DNA of 64,000 bases from Syntrophomonas sp. (GTDB lineage Bacteria; Bacillota; Syntrophomonadia; Syntrophomonadales; Syntrophomonadaceae), in NCBI GenBank assembly GCA_016841245.1, contig JAENZN010000005.1, forward strand, positions 62,001 through 126,000, given 5' to 3'. Made by a program: the position numbers and the translations under genes. The notes beneath the pieces were generated by a model, which saw only the letters and a list, made by a program, of their open reading frames with translations, was not told where the DNA came from and made no database searches. Shown here piece by piece: positions 17,821-26,247 of the stretch (position 1 is the stretch's first letter; each line of letters begins with the position of its first letter).

Positions 17821-18387
17821 TTGGAGCTGGATACAGGGATTTCCGACACAAGGCTGGACGGCAGCAATAAGCTGATAATAGCCGGCTCCGGTAGGGTAGC
17901 CTTGTATATATGTAAGTTTGCGGCTGCGATAGGTTACCGGGTGACCGTTATTGACCATATAAGCCAAAACCTGACCCGGGACAGGTTTCCCGAAGCTGGT
18001 GAATTGCTGATAGGGAATGAGGTGCAATTGTTAGGGGAATGTGCTATCGATGAAAACACCAGCATTGTGATAATAACCCATCATCATGAAAATGATGAAA
18101 AATGCCTGCTGGCTGTGGTTAACTCACCCGCCCGCTATATAGGGATTATGAGCAACCGGCATGCGATTAGAGCCTATTTGAACAAGCTGTTGCATTTGGG
18201 TATTCCAGAGGATCGCATAAACCGGGTCCATACCCCGATCGGGTTAGATATAGGGGGCCAGTTGGCGGTCGAGATAGCCCTGGCAGCAGTGGCAGAGATA
18301 CAGGCGGTGAAATACAATCGTTCCGGCGGCTTCATGACTGTGAAACAAAGCAGCCGGGAGGTTGAGAAAAAGGATAACTGGTTTTAA
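17821..18387 (+). CDS. XdhC Rossmann-domain protein (stand-alone C-terminal domain)
   Basis: 188 residues. Dinucleotide-binding start 'IIAGSGRVALYICKFAAAIG', then 'IVIITHHHEND', 'ARYIGIMSNRHA' and 'HTPIGLDIGGQLAVEIALA', the conserved blocks of the XdhC C-terminal domain. XdhC proteins help load or sulfurate the molybdenum cofactor of xanthine dehydrogenase-type enzymes. The usual Cys-bearing N-terminal XdhC/CoxI domain is absent, and no molybdoenzyme gene is in view. The start is TTG, six bases after AGAAGGAGGT. Confidence 0.75.
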   Translation: MELDTGISDTRLDGSNKLIIAGSGRVALYICKFAAAIGYRVTVIDHISQNLTRDRFPEAGELLIGNEVQLLGECAIDENTSIVIITHHHENDEKCLLAVVNSPARYIGIMSNRHAIRAYLNKLLHLGIPEDRINRVHTPIGLDIGGQLAVEIALAAVAEIQAVKYNRSGGFMTVKQSSREVEKKDNWF

Positions 18388-18410
18388 AGGGATTTATAAT
18401 GGGATTAAGG

Positions 18411-18426
18411 ATATTCCCGGGAATAT
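18411..18426. repeat. Perfect 16-bp palindrome
   Basis: ATATTCCCGGGAATAT, 100 bases upstream of the lipoate ligase gene and just after xdhC-like. The symmetry fits an operator; there is no T run for a terminator. Confidence 0.5.
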
Positions 18427-18524
18427 GCTGATATTGATCGTTTTCATATATGGTGCAGAGATGCTACAATAGTACAATAATATCATTGCAGTATAATCAT
18501 ACTAATTAGATAAGGGAAGATGAG

Positions 18525-19577
18525 GTGCAGCAAGTGTTAGTATTCAATCCAGGTATATTGCCTGAACAGTATTCGATGTTGCTTTTTCACGCTCTGGCCT
18601 ACATGGAAATTGAGTCGCTGGTGTTGGTATCCCCACAGACCCCGCTGGTAAGTGTGGGCTACTTTCAGGATCTGAGCGGAGTGGATCAGGATTATTGCCG
18701 TGATCATGGCATATCTGTGATGCGGAGAGAACTGGGGGGAGGAACTACGCTATTAGATCGTAATCAGGTTTTTTACCAGATTATAATGAAAAAAGATAAC
18801 CCGGTTCTTCCTTTAAATATAGATCAGTTGTACCAGAAATTTTCACGACCGGTGATAGAATCTTATCGGGCTATGGGAGTAGAAACCAGATTTAAACCTA
18901 TCAACGACATAATCACCGTACAGGGGCGCAAAATATCGGGTGAAGGCGGAGGCGACATTGGCAAGTGCATAGTTTTCGTAGGAGGAATTCTGCTTGATTT
19001 TGATTTTGAACTTATGAGCAAAGTGCTGCGGGTACCTGATGAAAAATTCAGGGACAAACTCTATAAAACCATGCAGGATAATTTGAGTACTTTGAAGATG
19101 GAACTTGGTTATACTCCTGACCGTGAAGACGTTATAAATATTCTTATCGACAAGTTTAGTCAGGTACTTGGTACTTTAACCCCGGCAGCTATCCCCGATG
19201 AAGTATGGAAGATGGCAGCCAGGCTGGGTAAGGAATACACTTCCGAAGAATTCATGAATCTCGATAGCTGCGCTCAGGATTTCATAACCATTGGGGCCGG
19301 AGTCACGATGAAGCAGGGCATGTATAAGGCCCTGGGGGGATTAATTCAGAGCAATGTTACCACCGGTGACGGTGAGATTATTGATCTGGTATTAAGCGGG
19401 GATTTTACCTGCTATCCCAAAAACTGTCTTCCGGAACTATCGGCTTGTATGGTAGGGTCTGCTTATGAAGAGCAGGAAGTAAGAAACAGGATAGAACAGT
19501 ATTTATCCCAATCCAATATAGAGATTCCAGGTGTCTCGGCAGCAGACATTTGCAAGGCTGTATTTTCCAGTAAATAA
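18525..19577 (+). CDS. Lipoate--protein ligase A family protein
   Basis: 350 residues. BPL_LPL catalytic fold with 'RRELGGGTTLLDRNQVFYQI' (the RRxGGG nucleotide/lipoyl loop), the catalytic Lys region 'GRKISGEGGG' and a C-terminal domain as in LplA. It would activate lipoate (or octanoate) to the adenylate and attach it to E2 or H proteins. The Gly-rich 'SGEGGG' replaces the commoner 'SGSA', so substrate could differ. GTG start, with AAGGGAAG upstream. No lipoyl-dependent complex is in the window. Confidence 0.75.
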   Translation: MQQVLVFNPGILPEQYSMLLFHALAYMEIESLVLVSPQTPLVSVGYFQDLSGVDQDYCRDHGISVMRRELGGGTTLLDRNQVFYQIIMKKDNPVLPLNIDQLYQKFSRPVIESYRAMGVETRFKPINDIITVQGRKISGEGGGDIGKCIVFVGGILLDFDFELMSKVLRVPDEKFRDKLYKTMQDNLSTLKMELGYTPDREDVINILIDKFSQVLGTLTPAAIPDEVWKMAARLGKEYTSEEFMNLDSCAQDFITIGAGVTMKQGMYKALGGLIQSNVTTGDGEIIDLVLSGDFTCYPKNCLPELSACMVGSAYEEQEVRNRIEQYLSQSNIEIPGVSAADICKAVFSSK

Positions 19578-20242
19578 CTTTGATGTTCCCCGCCCGGCAG
19601 GTAAAGTTCGCCAGTAAGGTCCCCGGGGTATGAATGAAACAGAACTGCGTTGATTAAAGGAATAGCATGACAGTCTATTCCAAAAAGGCAGAATAAGCAT
19701 CAGAACCTGATTTACTCCCCTAAGTGGATAGGTTAAATAATTAAAAACCTACTACTAGAAGGGGAGTATTTTTATGGGAAACAATAAGCATTACTTTAAA
19801 GAATTGTAAAATGGCTTCACCGATGTTTAGAGCTGCATCCCCGGCTCACAGTCTAACTATGCCGGCCGGGCAATCGTTGCTGCCTGATCAGTTTACAAAG
19901 CATCTTTTTCTGTATATTTTTTCTCATCTCTGATTTTATTTGGCAGCTCTCCAGCAAAGATAAGATCCATCAAAAAATTTTTTCCACACCATGGGGAAAT
20001 TCCTGCGGCCGCAGGTGCGGCCCGGACTTATTTTCATATTCTCAACTTAAGAATATGAAGGGTCAAAAATTTTTTCTTCCTTAATGATTTCCTGAATCAA
20101 TTTACCAAATTGTGTGCCCCAGGAACATATATGGGAGATATTCGTCCCCCGAGCACACAAAATCATTATCCGTCATATAAATAAAAGCAGGGAATTTTTA
20201 ATAAATAGACCGGGAAAATAATTTTAAGGAGGAAGATTTAAC
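19578..20242. other. Gene-poor spacer with mobile-element debris and palindromes
   Basis: ACTCCCCT (19713) pairs with AGGGGAGT (19764), and an excellent ribosome site then leads into an 11-codon frame 'MGNNKHYFKEL' and a stop, which looks like the cut start of an IS3-type OrfA. Further on are a 14-base palindrome CCTGCGGCCGCAGG (about 20004) and CATATTCT/AGAATATG arms (about 20035-20058). No complete gene is present. Confidence 0.4.
20110..20160. repeat. Inverted repeat upstream of the XRE regulator
   Basis: Arms TTGTGTGC and GCACACAA with a 35-base loop that itself has GGGAG/CCCCC-type pairing. It may be an autoregulatory operator or leader hairpin. Confidence 0.4.
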
Positions 20243-20947
20243 ATGGAAAAAATATATAGCGATATCGCTTTGAGGATAAAAAGAGTAAGAAAGCAGCGGA
20301 AGCTGACCCAGAAGAAGCTGGGGGAGATGATAAACATACCCCGGGCCACCCTGGCCAACTATGAGATCGGGAGGAAACGCATTCCCCTGCATCACCTGCA
20401 GGCATTGGAGCAGGCCTTGAAATGCAATCTGTACCCGCACCTGGGGCAGATACCTGCTGCAGCCGTAATTGAAAACCACCTGGCCTCCCTGGCCGGCTTA
20501 CTGGCTGATGCCAGGTACCTGCCCACCATCCCCCGGCTCAGCTTCGAAGGATTGAACGGCATGGATCTCAGAGGACAGCGGCTCCTGCCCTTTCCGGAAG
20601 TAGCCGCAAAAGAAGCCGACTTCGCTATCGCCACCGGTAATAAAGAAAGCATGAACATGTACCTGTTGAAGAAAGGGGGGAGTCCGGAAACAGAAGACCT
20701 GGTCTGTGTGGAAAAAAAAGAATATATACCCGAGGAGAAAAACTATGAGACCAGCTACACCATAGAAAAATTCCAAGAATACCTGCAGTACAAAAAAGAA
20801 ATCCGGGAATTAAAATTCCAGAGCAGGCAGGTCAAAAGAGTCATCGGGATAGTAAAAGGAGTACTGCAGACCGGCAAATTCATGCCCCTATCTACCGTGA
20901 AATATATCAATATTAACTTATCTGCCAGCCCGGCATCCGCAACTTGA
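20243..20947 (+). CDS. XRE-family transcriptional regulator with unknown C-terminal domain
   Basis: 234 residues. N-terminal HTH_3 domain (about 7-62): 'RIKRVRKQRKLTQKKLGEMI', recognition helix 'PRATLANYEIGRKRIP'. The middle (about 75-135) is Pro-rich and unrecognised, and the C-terminal part is charged and helical ('YTIEKFQEYLQYKKEIRELK'), likely oligomerising. AAGGAGG lies ahead of the ATG. Phage-repressor-like, but no peptidase or metallopeptidase partner is present. The palindromes upstream are candidate sites. Confidence 0.75.
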   Translation: MEKIYSDIALRIKRVRKQRKLTQKKLGEMINIPRATLANYEIGRKRIPLHHLQALEQALKCNLYPHLGQIPAAAVIENHLASLAGLLADARYLPTIPRLSFEGLNGMDLRGQRLLPFPEVAAKEADFAIATGNKESMNMYLLKKGGSPETEDLVCVEKKEYIPEEKNYETSYTIEKFQEYLQYKKEIRELKFQSRQVKRVIGIVKGVLQTGKFMPLSTVKYININLSASPASAT

Positions 20948-21312
20948 CATACATGCCGGCAGGGGAAGGTTCTTGACTTGCATAAATAGCTTATAATTAC
21001 CTTTGGAAGATACCGATTACCTCACCACAGGAGGTTTCCTTGCCAAGGGGAGCTGCCTGCGAGCATCTTACCAAATTATTCCAGGCGATGGTAATGTTGA
21101 GATGATACATTTTCTCGCTAGCGTTTTTCTCCTGACTGGTTCAGTTTTAGTTTAGCGTTTATACGGAGTATGCCCGCAGATGAATTTGTGACCTTTATTA
21201 TCAAAGGAAGCAGTTGCTATGAAAAAGAAGCAGATTCTGCTTCCCGACAATTTCCTGTTGCCAGATGTTTATGATAAAGTATGCATTATACTGATAAAAG
21301 GGAGGTCGTGTT
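20948..21312. other. Intergenic spacer with dispersed element copy 3
   Basis: Positions 20960-20977 (CAGGGGAAGGTTCTTGAC) are a third copy of the short element. 'GTTTTAGTTTAGCGTTTATA' at about 21139 resembles a stretch at about 36848, perhaps the ends of a lost insertion sequence. Otherwise nothing recognised. Confidence 0.35.
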
Positions 21313-21846
21313 ATGCTGGATATACTGCGCAGGCGGAGGAGTATTCGCAAATACCGGGAGGATAGAATTGAACCGGAAAAGATTGAACAATTGATAAAGG
21401 CAGCCCTCTTGGCACCATCTTCAAGAAATTTAAAACCATGGGAATTCATAGTGGTAGATGATAGAGACCTGCTGAAAAAATTGGCAGAAAGCAAAGAACA
21501 CGGTTCTGCTTTTCTTAAGGGAGCAGCTCTGGGAATTGTGGTTATGGCCGACCCGGAAAAATGTGATGTATGGATAGAAGATACTTCTATTGCTTCAATA
21601 ATACTGCATTTGATGGCAGAATCTATGGGTCTGGGTTCATGCTGGATTCAGATCAGGGCAAGGCGGCATGACGCTCAGCAGATGGCAGAGGATTATATTA
21701 AAGATTTATTAAATATCCCAGATAAATACCAGGTTGAATCGATAATAGCTGTAGGTTATCCTGCAGAACAAAAATCTCCCCATAGTGAAAGTGAAATCCA
21801 GTACAGTAAAGTTTATTTAAATGCTTATGGTATCTCATATCAATGA
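21313..21846 (+). CDS. Nitroreductase family flavoprotein
   Basis: 177 residues, a short NfsA/FRP-type member. FMN-contacting 'RRRRSIRKYREDRIEP' at the N-terminus, 'LLAPSSRNLKPWEFIVV', and the C-terminal 'IIAVGYPAEQKSP'. Dimeric cytosolic NAD(P)H-dependent reductase of nitro compounds, quinones or similar; the physiological substrate is unknown. GGGAGGTCGTGTT precedes the ATG. Single gene. Confidence 0.88.
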   Translation: MLDILRRRRSIRKYREDRIEPEKIEQLIKAALLAPSSRNLKPWEFIVVDDRDLLKKLAESKEHGSAFLKGAALGIVVMADPEKCDVWIEDTSIASIILHLMAESMGLGSCWIQIRARRHDAQQMAEDYIKDLLNIPDKYQVESIIAVGYPAEQKSPHSESEIQYSKVYLNAYGISYQ

Positions 21847-21890
21847 TAGTGTGCTGGTAAACTTATGCACACATTTTCAGGCAGGGTTTT

Positions 21891-22085
21891 TTAACCAAAC
21901 TTGATAATATATGTTTGGACAGCAATTATAATAAAAATTATGATAAGGCCCACCCACCAAATTCTCCATATGATACCAATATTCTTCTTGCGTTTCTCCA
22001 ACTTTATTTCCATTTCTTTTTCTCTCTTTATGGCTTTTCTTCTTTCCATCTCAATTTCCATCTCTTTTTTTCTATCTTTTTTCAA
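21891..22085 (-). CDS. Small protein with charged helix and one TM segment
   Basis: About 64 residues: a long Lys/Glu-rich helix ('KEMEIEMERRKAIKREKEME') and a C-terminal membrane segment ('IWWVGLIIIFIIIAVQTYII'), a tail-anchored layout. GAGGTGA lies five bases before a TTG at 22085, better than the GTG at 22094. Plus-strand frames here are its mirror. No family recognised; low-complexity composition calls for caution. Confidence 0.45.
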   Translation of the reverse strand: MKKDRKKEMEIEMERRKAIKREKEMEIKLEKRKKNIGIIWRIWWVGLIIIFIIIAVQTYIIKFG

Positions 22086-22428
22086 AAATATCACCTCGAA
22101 GATACTATTCTTTCCAGGGGATTGATTTCCTCTATGTTAATAGGATTAAGTTTTGAACCGGCTGGCTTTTGGGAGGCGTTCTGTTTTTTATGCTCTTTTC
22201 ATTAAGCTTATGCAGATGCATCGGGCTTTTTCCTCAAAAATCTAAACATAGAAGGAACCTCTTTCTATAAATGAATAATTTCTCATAAAGCCGCAGGATA
22301 AATGTAACTTTTACCGCCAGTTGTTATTTTTGCCGGATCGTAATTATTTGTATAATTTCGCCTTTTCTATGGCAACATAAGATTGTCGGAAAAACATAAT
22401 ATTATCGATTAAGGAAGGGAGTTTTTAT

Positions 22429-22770
22429 ATGAGTGGGAGCTGGATAGGAACTATTGTCCGCTTCGTAGTTTCAGCCATAGTATTGATGTTAGTAGCTTAT
22501 TTAGTACCTGGTATAAGAGTAGCAGGTTTCGTAGGGGCAATTCTTGCCGCAATAGTAATTGCAGGTATCGGTTATCTGATAGAGATGGGATTTGGTGATC
22601 GGATTTCCCCTCGTTCACGTGGGATCGTGGGATTTATCACCGCTGCGGTAGTTATTTATCTGGCGCAGTTTATTATTCCTAATTATCTGTCGGTATCTTT
22701 AATTGGAAGCCTTCTGGCAGCACTGGTGATAGGACTGGTAGATGCATTTGTGCCCACCGAGCTGCGATAA
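22429..22770 (+). CDS. Phage-holin-4_2 (YvlD-like) membrane protein
   Basis: 113 residues with four helices and the family's 'MLVAYLVPGIRVAGFVGAI' and 'AAVVIYLAQFIIPNY...SLIGSLLAALVIGLVDAFV' pattern (quoted in parts). YvlD-type proteins are common single genes in Firmicutes; the holin name is historical. AAGGAAGGGAG precedes the ATG and a terminator follows. Confidence 0.85.
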   Translation: MSGSWIGTIVRFVVSAIVLMLVAYLVPGIRVAGFVGAILAAIVIAGIGYLIEMGFGDRISPRSRGIVGFITAAVVIYLAQFIIPNYLSVSLIGSLLAALVIGLVDAFVPTELR

Positions 22771-22825
22771 CCACTGCTAATGGCTTTTAAAGTCTTTTTC
22801 AACTAATAAAGAACTCAAGAAATAT

Positions 22826-22866
22826 GTCCATATAGAAATGTTTAGTTTCTTTATGGACTTTTTCTT
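22826..22866 (+). terminator. Intrinsic terminator after the YvlD-like gene
   Basis: Stem GTCCATATAGAAA with TTTCTTTATGGAC (one mismatch), loop TGTTTAG, followed by TTTTTCTT. 22867-23109 beyond it is an AT-rich spacer without recognised features. Confidence 0.75.
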
Positions 22867-23109
22867 ATAAAGACATTTCCGGCAGGATAATACGTTATTT
22901 GTGCAGTTGAACCGATGAAATAATACCGTCATATTATACTATATGGTTGCCCCTGCTGGAAATGATCATTAGCATCTCTTCTTCCCGGTATTGATAAAAA
23001 ATTAAACATTGCTAATATGAAGAAATACAAGTAAAATATATAGCGAATATAGTAGGCAGGTGAGTCATAGCAGTGGTATCTTTAGCTGCCAGGTAAGGGA
23101 GATAATCAC

Positions 23110-23418
23110 ATGTTCGGATTTATAGGTAATATAGGACCCTGGGAATTAATAGTCATTTTATTAATTGCTTTGATTGTGGTAGGGCCAGGCAAACTTCCGG
23201 AAGTAGCCAAAGGCATGGGGAAGGCTGCCCGCGAATTCAAGAAAGCTACCAGTGGAGTCCAAAAAGAAATAAATGATGTTATGAAGTTCGATGATGACAA
23301 ACCAAATACGATAAAGAAGGAATATGAAACCATCGTCAATACCAAGCAGGAAGCGGCGGTGGAGAAGGCTGAGCCTGCAGCCGAGGAAAAAGTCGAAGAA
23401 AAGACTGAAGATAAGTAA
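23110..23418 (+). CDS. tatA: Twin-arginine translocase TatA/TatB subunit
   Basis: 102 residues. Short periplasmic start 'MFGFIGNIGPWEL', one membrane helix, the hinge 'VVGPGKLPEVAKGMG' and the amphipathic helix 'KAAREFKKATSG', then an acidic Glu/Ala/Lys tail. It forms the pore element of the Sec-independent export of folded proteins. No tatC lies nearby, which is common. TatA and TatB cannot be separated by eye. Confidence 0.88.
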   Translation: MFGFIGNIGPWELIVILLIALIVVGPGKLPEVAKGMGKAAREFKKATSGVQKEINDVMKFDDDKPNTIKKEYETIVNTKQEAAVEKAEPAAEEKVEEKTEDK

Positions 23419-23481
23419 GGCAGTCAGGTGTCATTGGACAGGCAGCTATTAATGTAGGTTAATTAATAATACAGTTGAATG

Positions 23482-23584
23482 CTCTTATCTAGAGAGGTGG
23501 AGGGAAAGGCCCGATGAAGCCCGGCAACCGCCCGTGGAGGTAAGGTGCCAATTCCTGCAGGGTAATCCTGAAAGATGAGAGGGG
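23482..23584 (+). promoter_or_regulatory. SAM-I (S-box) riboswitch
   Basis: The S-box core is present in order: CTCTTATCTAGAGAGGTGGA, GGCCCGATGAAGCCCGGCAA, GGTGCCAATTCC, then CCTGAAAGATGAGAGG. P1 pairs the opening CTCTTATC with GATGAGAG. It controls the methionine/homocysteine genes that follow: SAM binding should hold P1 and let the terminator form. Confidence 0.95.
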
Positions 23585-23596
23585 GAAATAACTTAT

Positions 23597-23625
23597 GGAC
23601 CCTCTCATGTGAGGGTTTTTGTTTT
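23597..23625 (+). terminator. Riboswitch-controlled terminator
   Basis: ACCCTCTCATGTGAGGG followed by TTTTTGTTTT. The left arm CCCTCTCAT is complementary to ATGAGAGGG at 23574-23583, the 3' strand of P1, which gives the mutually exclusive antiterminator expected of an S-box. Confidence 0.9.
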
Positions 23626-23665
23626 GCCATCATTTACCTGACCCAGAAACAGGGGGGAGATAAAA

Positions 23666-26179
23666 CTGACTATCCAAGATATTAATATTATTTTAAAAGA
23701 CAGAATTCTGGTCTTGGATGGAGCAATGGGAACTATGCTCCAGAATCAAGGCCTGCAGCCCGGACAATGCCCGGAATTGTTTGGAATTGAGAACCCGCAG
23801 GTACTGGCTGAAATACATTACCAGTATGTTCAGGCTGGTTCTGACATTATTCAGACCAATACTTTCGGCGGTAACCGCTGTAAACTATCTGAATACGGGT
23901 TGGCTGAACAGGTGCAGGAAATAAATACTGAAGCAGTTAAGATAGCCCGGCAGGGAGCCGGCCATAAGGCCCTGGTCGCTGCTTCGATTGGTCCCACCGG
24001 TAAGCTGCTCTATCCCATGGGGGATGTTGATTTTGATTACTTGTATCAGGTTTTCTCTGAACAGATGTCGGCTTGTGAAAAGGCCGGAGCGGACCTGATT
24101 TCTATAGAAACTATGACTGATATTGGTGAGATGCGGGCTGCGCTTATTGCCGCCCGACAGAATACCAGTCTGCCGGTTATAGCTCATATGACTTTTGAGA
24201 ACAGTGGCCGGACCATGATGGGAACCGATCCACTCACCGCCCTCATTATTCTGGAAGCTCTGCAGCCTCTGGCCATTGGCGCCAACTGTTCCGGCGGTGC
24301 TAGAGAACTGTTGCCAGTCATTAAGATGATGGGTCGGCATTCCAGTATCGTTCTGTCGGTTGAACCTAATGCGGGTTTGCCCCAGCTGGTTAACGGTCAA
24401 ACAGTTTTTCCCGATTCTCCGGAAGAGATGGCCGAATATGCCCTTAAACTTCGGGATGCAGGTGCCAATATTATAGGTGGATGCTGTGGCAGTACCCCTT
24501 ATCATATCCAGGCCATGGCCAAAGCGGTTAAAGGACTCACTCCGGCCCATAGAAACAGGGGCAAGCTCAGTGCCTTTGCTTCCCGCAGCAAGCATGTGCT
24601 GCTGGGAGAAGACCAGCCACTGGCGTTCATTGGAGAACGGATAAACCCAACCGCTCGGAAAAAACTGGCTCAGGACATAAAGGACGGCAGTATGCAGATG
24701 GTGGTAGAAGAGGCCAGAAAACAGTGTGAAAAGGGAGCGCCCATTCTGGATGTCAATATGGGAGTTCCAGGTATAGACGAGGCTGCGGCCATGAAAAAGG
24801 CGGTTATAGATATACAAACAGCAGTCGACATGCCTGTTTCCATCGATTCGGTAAACCCGCAGGCGGTAGAAGAAGGGCTGAAAAACTTTGTGGGACGGGC
24901 TCTTATAAATTCAACTACCGGGGAAGAAAAGCACCTTGAGGTCATACTGCCTCTGGCCAAGAAATACGGGGCAGCAGTTCTGGGCTTATGCCTGGACGAA
25001 AATGGAATACCTGATAAAGCAGAAGATAGAGTAACAGTTGCCCGCAACATTTACAATAAAGCTATCGAATATGGCCTGCGGGATGAAGACATATATATCG
25101 ACTGCCTGGTCAAAACAGCCAGTGCTGAGCAGGGTCAGGTGATGGAAACACTAAAGGCTCTGCAGACGGTAAAAAGACAACTGCCGGTTAGGACAGTGCT
25201 GGGTATTAGCAATGTTTCTCATGGCCTGCCGGCCCGGGAGATATTGACCTCAGCTTACCTGGCCATGGCCTGGGCAGCCGGACTAGATTTACCCATTATG
25301 AATCCATTTGATGAAAAAGTAATGGATATTACCCGGTCAGCAGCGGTGCTGCTTAATCGTGATGTTAATTGTACCGGGTATATTGAGAAATATAAAGATT
25401 ATAAAACAGGAGGTACCGATCATACCGGGCTGCCGAGACACCCGGTGTGTTCGATGTGCAACATACCAGATTTAATGGCGGAAAAATCCTTGATGGCTGA
25501 TATTCCTAAGGCCAGGGCAGGTATGGAAGAAAAACCACCAGAATCAAACGTTGGTCAGCTTGTGCAGCAGGCAGTTCTAAAAGGAGATCGAGATAATATT
25601 GAGTCCCTGCTGAGCCAGGCTCTATTTGAAGAAAAAATAGATGCTCTGCAGGTAGTAAATACTTATCTTATTCCAGGGATTGAAAAAGCCGGGCAGTTAT
25701 ATGATGAAAAGAAATATTTTCTGCCCCAGCTGATGATGGCTGCTGATACAATGAAAAAAGCATTTGCTTTTATTAAACCGCATCTAAAAGGAGATGAAGG
25801 GAAAAGCAGCGGAGTAATCGTTATGGCCACAGTAGAAGGAGACATTCATGACATAGGTAAAAATATAGTATGTGTCCTGCTGGAAAATTACGGCTTTAAA
25901 GTGATAGACCTGGGCAAAGACGTGAAGGCGGCTGATATTCTGGATGCGGCTGTAAGTCAAAAGGCAGATATTATTGGCTTAAGCGCCTTGATGACTACCA
26001 CCATGCCCCGTATGCAAGAAGTTATTGCTGGGGTTAAAGATAAAGGTCTTAAATGCAGGGTAATCGTCGGAGGAGCAGTTTTGAATCAGGATTATGCTGA
26101 TCAGATTGGTGCTGACGGATATGGGGAAGATGCTCGTAAAGCGGTATTAGTTGCCCAGAGTCTATTAAAGCTTTATTAA
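23666..26179 (+). CDS. metH: Cobalamin-dependent methionine synthase, lacking the reactivation domain
   Basis: About 837 residues. Homocysteine-binding barrel (to about 290) with zinc Cys residues in 'GANCSGG' and 'GGCCGSTPYHI'; pterin-binding barrel (about 310-560: 'FIGERINPTARKKL', 'ILDVNMGVPG'); cobalamin cap and B12 domain with 'GDIHDIGKNIV' supplying the axial His. The C-terminal SAM-binding reactivation domain of E. coli MetH is missing. The first ATG/TTG (TTG 23714) falls inside the conserved 'LVLDGAMGTML'; the frame extends to a CTG at 23666 ('TIQDINIILKDRILV') with AGGGGGGAG six bases before it, which I take as the start. First gene after the SAM-I switch. Confidence 0.92.
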   Translation: MTIQDINIILKDRILVLDGAMGTMLQNQGLQPGQCPELFGIENPQVLAEIHYQYVQAGSDIIQTNTFGGNRCKLSEYGLAEQVQEINTEAVKIARQGAGHKALVAASIGPTGKLLYPMGDVDFDYLYQVFSEQMSACEKAGADLISIETMTDIGEMRAALIAARQNTSLPVIAHMTFENSGRTMMGTDPLTALIILEALQPLAIGANCSGGARELLPVIKMMGRHSSIVLSVEPNAGLPQLVNGQTVFPDSPEEMAEYALKLRDAGANIIGGCCGSTPYHIQAMAKAVKGLTPAHRNRGKLSAFASRSKHVLLGEDQPLAFIGERINPTARKKLAQDIKDGSMQMVVEEARKQCEKGAPILDVNMGVPGIDEAAAMKKAVIDIQTAVDMPVSIDSVNPQAVEEGLKNFVGRALINSTTGEEKHLEVILPLAKKYGAAVLGLCLDENGIPDKAEDRVTVARNIYNKAIEYGLRDEDIYIDCLVKTASAEQGQVMETLKALQTVKRQLPVRTVLGISNVSHGLPAREILTSAYLAMAWAAGLDLPIMNPFDEKVMDITRSAAVLLNRDVNCTGYIEKYKDYKTGGTDHTGLPRHPVCSMCNIPDLMAEKSLMADIPKARAGMEEKPPESNVGQLVQQAVLKGDRDNIESLLSQALFEEKIDALQVVNTYLIPGIEKAGQLYDEKKYFLPQLMMAADTMKKAFAFIKPHLKGDEGKSSGVIVMATVEGDIHDIGKNIVCVLLENYGFKVIDLGKDVKAADILDAAVSQKADIIGLSALMTTTMPRMQEVIAGVKDKGLKCRVIVGGAVLNQDYADQIGADGYGEDARKAVLVAQSLLKLY

Positions 26180-26247
26180 TTGTAATTAAGCAGATATTGA
26201 TTGTGGATACTAAAAATTATGACAAAATGAAAGTTAGGAGGACAAAT

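Noticed and set aside
23885-24817. 310-codon minus-strand frame inside metH
   Set aside because: Lies entirely opposite conserved methionine synthase domains; composition is that of an antisense shadow.
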